Source: Bacillota bacterium
GTDB lineage: Bacteria; Bacillota; Clostridia; Christensenellales; SZUA-584
Reading direction: 5' to 3'
DNA length: 64,000 bases
Assembly: GCA_023408075.1 (NCBI GenBank)
Contig: JAEYKW010000027.1
Location: 62,001-126,000, forward strand
The position numbers and the translations under genes were made by a program. Each line of letters begins with the position of its first letter. Within the stretch, counting starts at the first letter, position 1. Shown here piece by piece: positions 59,858 through 64,000 of this stretch. The notes beneath the pieces were generated by a model. The model saw only the letters and a list, made by a program, of their open reading frames with translations. It was not told where the DNA came from and ran no database searches.

Positions 59858-62164
59858 ATGGATACATACTCTAAGTTCGATTTACATATACATTCTTTTG
59901 CCAGTTCTAGAACAAAAAGTGGTGACTCTGCTTATGTTGCAAATAGTAAAATTGAGAATATTGCTACATTAGTTGATGGGCTAATTAGAAACCAAGTAAA
60001 TATCGTAGCTATAACTGATCATAACATCTTTGATAAAGAATTATATTTAGAGTTAAAAAAACAAGAAGAAGCATATAATTGTATTCATAAAGTGCTACCT
60101 GGAATTGAAATTGATTTAAGAATAGATGATAATAATGTTCATGTTATTTGTATTTTTGATGACTCAGATATTAATCATGCAGATAAGATACAAGCGGGAT
60201 TTGTAAGTAAAGATTATTATAGTGTAGATGATTTGGGTGGCTTGTTAAGGAATGTTGAATTAGGTACAGTTTTAATTGCCCATCAAAAATGTGACTATTT
60301 GTCTATGAGTCCGCAGAGGACAAGTTTAAGTTGTGTTGGAACTGAAACTTTTTATAAATTCATTGGTTCAGAGTTTTTTGATGCGTTGGAAATACAAAAT
60401 ACAAAAGTTGAAGGTATATTGAAAAGTAGATTTACTGATGATGGTATTGAAGATATTAATTTGATAACAGGTAGTGATTGTCACGAATGGATCGCCTATC
60501 CAGAACACCATATGGGTGCAATTCCTGCTAATTTATTATATATGAAAGCCTTGCCGACATTTAGGGGACTTGTAATGTCTATAACAGATTATACAAGAAT
60601 ATATAACAATACTGAACCGCCAAAAGAAAACATCTTAAAAGAGTTGAAGTTATTAATAAATGAAGTGCCCAAAACGATACAGTTATCGGATAAAATAAAT
60701 GTCATTATCGGGGACAATGCTGTAGGTAAATCGACTTTGATTAAATATCTAAGTGATGAAGTTGAAGTCGGTGCGATTGAGTTTCTGGCGACACATGGTG
60801 TGAGAATTGCTACTGAAAAATTGGATAGAACTAAGTTCTCTTTTAGCAGTCAAGGTAATATTAGAAGAATGTTTGAATCGAGTCAAGAAAAGCATCCCAT
60901 CAAAGAAAGATTTAAAAACTACTTCAAACCTATTGGACTGCAAAAATATCAAGAAATAATTGTTAATATTTTAAGATACTACGAAAGGATATGGAATAGA
61001 AATGAAAGAATTAATAGTAACGCACAAAATATAGCCCAGAGTCTTTATATACCTTGTTTTTCTGATACAGATAAGCATTATTTGAGTGTAGAATCAAATA
61101 TTAGTACCCTAGAGAATAAATATATTGATTTAGTTTCTGTTTTTAAAGATATATTTGATAAATTTAAAAACTTGAATGAGTATGTAGATATCATCGAACA
61201 AGATGATATTAAAGAATTAATAACGATCAGAGAGCAGCTTAAGCTAATTGGAAAAAAGTATGAGAAACGGCAATATGAAATTGAAACGTCTAATGCTATA
61301 ATAAGTACTTTCTTATATGCTTCAAAATCATATAATGTAGAAATTGCAAGGCGTTCCAGTTCGGATGAATCGTCTTTAAATAGTTTTAAATCTGAATGTC
61401 AAAAAGTTATTGGTAGTATATGTTTAGATATTGAACATAGGTTTGTAGACATCAAGAATGTCTGGGATGATTTCAAAGATTTTAAAGTAGAAAACTCTGT
61501 AAACTCAACAGGTAAATATTGCTTTATATATAAACCTATAAGAGAATTAACAATTAATCGAGAGGTTATTTACGAATTTATATCAAACTATCTTGCAATT
61601 AAGAAACCGCTTGAAATGATAACGACATCAGAGATACTTGGTTCGATAAAAGGCAAGAGAATAAGTGAAAGGATAGCAAGCAACCTGAATCAATTTCTGG
61701 ATATAATTAATGATGATTTTAACAATTATTATTTTGGAACTACCGTGGAAATAAAAAGAGGTAATGATCGTTTAAATGAGTCGAATTCCGCAGGAATTAA
61801 TGCACTATATTATATAGATATCCTCAGCGATATATATTCAAGACCTATTTTTATAATAGATCAACCAGAAGATGATGTTTCGCAGTCCCGGATATCCACT
61901 GATTTGATACATAGCTTAAAGTGTATGGCAAAGAGATCTCAAGTTATTATAGTAACCCATAATCCCCAACTTGTTGTGAATCTAGATGCGGATAATGTTA
62001 TTGTATTAAAAAAGAATGAAACAGAAATAAACTTTTATTCTGGTCCATTAGAATTTAAAGATAGCGAATATTCGATATTAGATATGGTTGCGAGTACATT
62101 AGATGGTGGGGCAGATGCGATAAAAAAGAGGTGGAAAAGATATGATAAAACAAGTGGTGTATAA
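59858..62164 (+). CDS. PHP-domain and AAA/SMC-like ATPase protein (TrlF-like)
   Basis: The 768-residue protein starts with a PHP phosphoesterase domain (about 1-255) with metal motifs FDLHIHSFASS, AITDHNIFD, PGIEID and TGSDCHEW. An ATPase follows with the Walker A GDNAVGKSTLI (near residue 290), a long coiled middle part and Walker B FIIDQPEDDVS plus VTHNPQLVVN near the C-terminus. This resembles OLD- or SMC-like ATPases and the TrlF family of AAA-like proteins. The combination is expected to hydrolyse a phosphoester when the ATPase is triggered, and similar pairs occur among phage defence genes. The gene is AT-rich, unlike the preceding operon, and follows an att-like repeat. Confidence 0.83.
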   Translation: MDTYSKFDLHIHSFASSRTKSGDSAYVANSKIENIATLVDGLIRNQVNIVAITDHNIFDKELYLELKKQEEAYNCIHKVLPGIEIDLRIDDNNVHVICIFDDSDINHADKIQAGFVSKDYYSVDDLGGLLRNVELGTVLIAHQKCDYLSMSPQRTSLSCVGTETFYKFIGSEFFDALEIQNTKVEGILKSRFTDDGIEDINLITGSDCHEWIAYPEHHMGAIPANLLYMKALPTFRGLVMSITDYTRIYNNTEPPKENILKELKLLINEVPKTIQLSDKINVIIGDNAVGKSTLIKYLSDEVEVGAIEFLATHGVRIATEKLDRTKFSFSSQGNIRRMFESSQEKHPIKERFKNYFKPIGLQKYQEIIVNILRYYERIWNRNERINSNAQNIAQSLYIPCFSDTDKHYLSVESNISTLENKYIDLVSVFKDIFDKFKNLNEYVDIIEQDDIKELITIREQLKLIGKKYEKRQYEIETSNAIISTFLYASKSYNVEIARRSSSDESSLNSFKSECQKVIGSICLDIEHRFVDIKNVWDDFKDFKVENSVNSTGKYCFIYKPIRELTINREVIYEFISNYLAIKKPLEMITTSEILGSIKGKRISERIASNLNQFLDIINDDFNNYYFGTTVEIKRGNDRLNESNSAGINALYYIDILSDIYSRPIFIIDQPEDDVSQSRISTDLIHSLKCMAKRSQVIIVTHNPQLVVNLDADNVIVLKKNETEINFYSGPLEFKDSEYSILDMVASTLDGGADAIKKRWKRYDKTSGV

Positions 62165-62453
62165 TATTGTATTAGTTGGAGATGCAATAAATATTATTAA
62201 AGATGAAAAAAATGTAATTACAATAACACTTGATAATAAGGTAATAGACATTAAACAACTATATGATAATATGGAGGTCGAATTAGACGATCAGTATTAT
62301 TTCGCTAAGGGGCTAAAAAGATTTGAAAAACCCCAAAATGATGGCGAAAGAATTTTTAACAACACTTTCGATTTTCTAAGTTCATTATTAGTAAGTCTTA
62401 ATACAAAACTTAACGAAATTAGAGAACGAAATTGCGCTGAAATTTTTAAATAG
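62142..62453 (+). CDS. Small protein partner of the PHP-ATPase gene
   Basis: The 103-residue protein overlaps the ATPase gene by 23 bp. I do not recognise a domain. The first 50 residues read as beta strands (VYNIVLVGDAINIIK, VITITLDNKVIDIKQL), and the C-terminal part is helical (FDFLSSLLVSLNTKLNEIRE). The coupling to the ATPase suggests a partner or an immunity or regulator part. It shares the AT-rich composition. No ribosome binding site is obvious besides the overlap. Confidence 0.7.
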   Translation: MIKQVVYNIVLVGDAINIIKDEKNVITITLDNKVIDIKQLYDNMEVELDDQYYFAKGLKRFEKPQNDGERIFNNTFDFLSSLLVSLNTKLNEIRERNCAEIFK

Positions 62454-62492
62454 TAATATAAAATTGGGAATATAATTAGTTAATAACGCACA

Positions 62493-62522
62493 AAGAACAT
62501 CAGCAAAATGTGCGATGTTCTT
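62493..62522 (+). terminator. Hairpin after the second AT-rich block
   Basis: AGAACATC and GATGTTCT flank a 12-base loop about 40 bp after the stop codon. There is no strong T run, so termination is only likely, not clear. Confidence 0.45.
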
Positions 62523-62545
62523 CAGAAATAATATATAAGCTTTCC

Positions 62546-62740
62546 CTATTTCCCTAAGAAGTTCAGCGCCTCATACACCAGAAACACCGGCCATACAATG
62601 GCCTTCAAAAACCCCAGCACACCCATCCAAAAAGTTGTCGAGACAGAAATGTAGTAAATCGCGGCGCCAATAAACCCCAGCCCATAAACCGCGCTGGATT
62701 CGACGTGGTTTCTCCTGCATTTCTTTTCATTATCCGACAT
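62546..62740 (-). CDS. Small membrane protein
   Basis: The 64-residue protein has two predicted membrane helices (about residues 17-36 and 40-60), with a charged start MSDNEKKCRRNHVE. GGGGG lies about 9 bases before ATG 62740. Short proteins with this layout are common in Firmicutes and often unnamed. I do not recognise a function. It points towards the second AT-rich block. Confidence 0.65.
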   Translation of the reverse strand: MSDNEKKCRRNHVESSAVYGLGFIGAAIYYISVSTTFWMGVLGFLKAIVWPVFLVYEALNFLGK

Positions 62741-62872
62741 CGAATTATACCCCCAATTTCATTGTCATTTCAAATCTATGATAACATATGCAAGCAGCAC
62801 GATCAATATGCCGCAGTCTGCGCCCCTCAGAGCCATCGAAATCATCCGCCTCTATTGCAATATTTTATTGGA

Positions 62873-62901
62873 TTTACAAAAATGCATTATTCGCATATAA
62901 T
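62873..62901 (+). promoter_or_regulatory. Promoter upstream of a leader hairpin
   Basis: TTTACA, a 17-base spacer and TATAAT give a strong sigma-A promoter on the plus strand, with a start expected near 62908. Confidence 0.75.
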
Positions 62902-62907
62902 AGTAGT

Positions 62908-62982
62908 AACATATATTTTGAGTGGATCTGATAGAAAAAGAAATCAAGCGGAATCTCACTGATATGAGTTTTCGCTTTTTTA
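62908..62982 (+). ncRNA. Candidate leader or small RNA ending in a terminator
   Basis: From the expected start point at 62908, transcription meets the hairpin AAGCGGAATCTCA / TGAGTTTTCGCTT at 62946-62977, followed by a T run. The product is a candidate RNA of about 75 bases, either a small RNA or an attenuator ahead of the gene at 63010. The 5' half has no other structure I can name. Confidence 0.45.
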
Positions 62983-63009
62983 TTTTTTATCAGAAGAAAG
63001 GGTAGTGTC

Positions 63010-63324
63010 ATGATCCAAAAGAGTGCGAAAAACAGAGGAAAGTATTTTGTTCGGGTGCTGCTAAACAGCGGAACAAGATTAAACCCCATGGGGGATGAGG
63101 AGCTGGCTATATTTTGCCAATGCGGCAGCAGTGAGGAGCCGTCAGTGATCGATGTGGATAAGCATGGTCTTCTTCGATGGGTGAATGACAATCCGACATG
63201 CAAAAGGAACCAGAGCAATGAGCAGTATAAGATTTCCAAGCATGAGGATGCGATGTCTGTTATTTTTCTGACGGATCGTGAAATTGAAGCCTGCCGCACT
63301 GCAAACAGAATTTTTATGTGCTAG
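63010..63324 (+). CDS. Hypothetical protein
   Basis: The 104-residue protein has no domain I can name. It contains a cysteine pair in IFCQCGSSEE, further cysteines in NPTCKRNQ and EACRTA, and a basic N-terminal region (MIQKSAKNRGKYFVR). GAAAGGG lies about 7 bases before ATG 63010. It has a promoter and a terminator-like leader upstream, so it may be made only under special conditions. The cold shock gene follows about 190 bp later. Confidence 0.6.
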   Translation: MIQKSAKNRGKYFVRVLLNSGTRLNPMGDEELAIFCQCGSSEEPSVIDVDKHGLLRWVNDNPTCKRNQSNEQYKISKHEDAMSVIFLTDREIEACRTANRIFMC

Positions 63325-63369
63325 CAGTCATGTGAAAATGCATGGGGCGGTATTTCTTGACATGGGGCC

Positions 63370-63470
63370 TTGATTGTGGTAACATAAGTTGTATTCTAAA
63401 TGTACCGATTGAGTTCACATGTTTTGTAAACCATTGTTTCATTTAAATGGCTTACAAAACATGTGTTTTT
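63370..63470 (+). promoter_or_regulatory. Leader of the cold shock gene with a terminator-like hairpin
   Basis: TTGATT (63370), 16 bases and TATTCT (63392) form a candidate promoter. Downstream, ACATGTTTTGTAA and TTACAAAACATGT form a perfect 13-bp stem, extended by CCATT/AATGG inside, and a T run follows at 63465. The structure could end transcription (attenuator) before the cold shock gene, or act as the terminator of the upstream gene. Confidence 0.5.
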
Positions 63471-63510
63471 ATTTTGTACAGGATATAATTAATTTTAGGA
63501 GGTACCAATC

Positions 63511-63723
63511 ATGTATAATGGTACAGTCAAATGGTTTAATGCAGAAAAAGGATTTGGATTTATTTCGCAGGATGGTGGCGGAGAGGACTTTTTCGTTCAC
63601 TTCTCGGCAATCATGACTCAGGGCTATAAATCCCTGAATGAAGGGCAAAGAGTCACCTTTGATACGGAAGCAGATCCGAAGAACAGGAACAGGCTCAGAG
63701 CCGTCAATGTTTTTCTGGCATAG
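63511..63723 (+). CDS. csp: Cold shock protein of the CspA family
   Basis: The 70-residue protein is one cold shock domain: GTVKWFNAEKGFGFIS holds the RNP1 motif KGFGFI, and DFFVHFSAI holds the RNP2 motif. These small beta barrels bind single-stranded RNA and DNA and melt structure in messages. TTAGGAGGT lies about 7 bases before ATG 63511. It has a long leader with a hairpin, as expected for temperature-dependent control, and a strong terminator after the stop codon. Confidence 0.96.
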   Translation: MYNGTVKWFNAEKGFGFISQDGGGEDFFVHFSAIMTQGYKSLNEGQRVTFDTEADPKNRNRLRAVNVFLA

Positions 63724-63735
63724 TTTGCAAAACTG

Positions 63736-63772
63736 AAATGGCCGGTCTGCTTGATGCAGACCGGCCATTTTT
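63736..63772 (+). terminator. Terminator of the cold shock gene
   Basis: AAATGGCCGGTCTGC and GCAGACCGGCCATTT form a perfect 15-bp stem with a 5-base loop and T residues on both strands, so it may also serve the minus-strand gene on its right. Confidence 0.93.
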
Positions 63773-63780
63773 GCGTTATC

Positions 63781-64000
63781 CTATTTTCTGTTTTTTATAG
63801 CTGCGCCATAACCTTCTGCGCACAGCTGCTTTTGGTTCTTCATAAACAGCCAATACCCTGCCATGTAGATCGCAAAATAGATCGGCAGCGAGAAATAGTG
63901 CTCCCAACTGGCCTGCTCGTAAAACCCGAGCCAGACGAATATGGGTTCCACAACAAACGCGGCCACCGCGCCGAACACAGCCCCCTTGAGCCATGGATTT
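63781..64000 (-). CDS. Membrane protein, partial at the window edge (CBO0543-like)
   Basis: The frame is open to the right edge of the window, and the text NPWLKGAVFGAVAAFVVEPIF and WEHYFSLPIYFAIYMAGYWLF continues a membrane protein whose start lies beyond 64000. The stop codon is at 63781. A GTG at 63978 could serve as a start, but the upstream codons fit the same protein, so it is treated as cut off. The sequence resembles the CBO0543 family of small membrane proteins in clostridia and bacilli; the function is unknown. Confidence 0.65.
   Translation of the reverse strand, partial: NPWLKGAVFGAVAAFVVEPIFVWLGFYEQASWEHYFSLPIYFAIYMAGYWLFMKNQKQLCAEGYGAAIKNRK

Overview
The window looks like a chromosome segment from an anaerobic, fermenting member of the Bacillota, most likely a Clostridia-type gut or sediment bacterium. 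The reasons are strong AGGAGG-type ribosome binding sites, an [FeFe]-hydrogenase/Nfn/Rex redox locus, iron-containing alcohol dehydrogenases, an oxygen-labile two-subunit fumarase, a CotH-type lipoprotein, molybdenum hydroxylases of the kind linked to selenium-dependent purine use, and dispersed palindromic repeats typical of such genomes. Most of the sequence has a middling GC content; two blocks (about 45.9-51.5 kb and 59.8-62.5 kb) are clearly AT-rich and look acquired. The species cannot be named from the sequence.

Layout. 0-5.8 kb: a small catabolic cluster (end of an FAD-dependent amine/amino acid oxidase, an Asp/Glu-racemase-like protein, an AEC transporter, a GntR/FCD regulator, a frameshifted EamA transporter, an iron alcohol dehydrogenase and an AraC regulator). 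6-7.6 kb: tRNA-Thr and a fumAB pair on the minus strand. 8-19 kb: a 1089-residue CotH lipoprotein, tRNA-Leu, lgt, an ECF sigma/anti-sigma operon with two membrane proteins, a TetR/flavodoxin divergent pair, an AroE-like enzyme and a NYN-LOTUS protein. 19.4-23.1 kb: a very cysteine-rich small protein, a PadR-DUF1700 operon running into two short-chain dehydrogenases, and tRNA-Ser.

23.3-36.9 kb is the metabolic centrepiece. Rex and a LysR regulator precede a long, tightly packed run: iron alcohol dehydrogenase, NfnA, NfnB, a second Rex, a thioredoxin-like ferredoxin, a PAS-containing sensory-type [FeFe] hydrogenase, a SpoIIE-type phosphatase, HydC, HydB, HydA and a second thioredoxin-like ferredoxin. 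A perfect 20-bp Rex-type palindrome and several ATATCGATAT-like sites lie in its control regions. Together these genes would balance NADH, NADPH, ferredoxin and H2 (electron bifurcation and confurcation), with H2 or redox state read by the sensory hydrogenase and passed to a phosphatase.

37.6-45.6 kb holds assorted genes: DUF2087, a two-component system with a secreted partner, a VOC protein, a cupin, YdeI-like and SdpI-like proteins, a GyrI-like protein and a WYL regulator. tRNA-Ala(CGC) at 45.76 kb is followed by an AT-rich four-gene cassette (N6-adenine methyltransferase, a protein with two GHKL ATPase modules and a histidine-kinase-like core, a receiver-domain protein, an HNH nuclease). 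This is the best candidate for an undescribed defence-type system. Copies of the tRNA-Ala 3' end plus terminator recur at about 51.56 and 59.71 kb, consistent with integration sites. Between them lies a molybdenum hydroxylase operon (a MobA-like/ModE-like fusion, a fused Fe-S/Mo dehydrogenase, a MocA-type cytidylyltransferase and a three-subunit xanthine-dehydrogenase-type enzyme). After the last copy comes a PHP-plus-ATPase gene with a small partner, again AT-rich. The right end holds small membrane and hypothetical genes, a cold shock protein with a terminator-like leader, and the cut-off start of a membrane protein gene.
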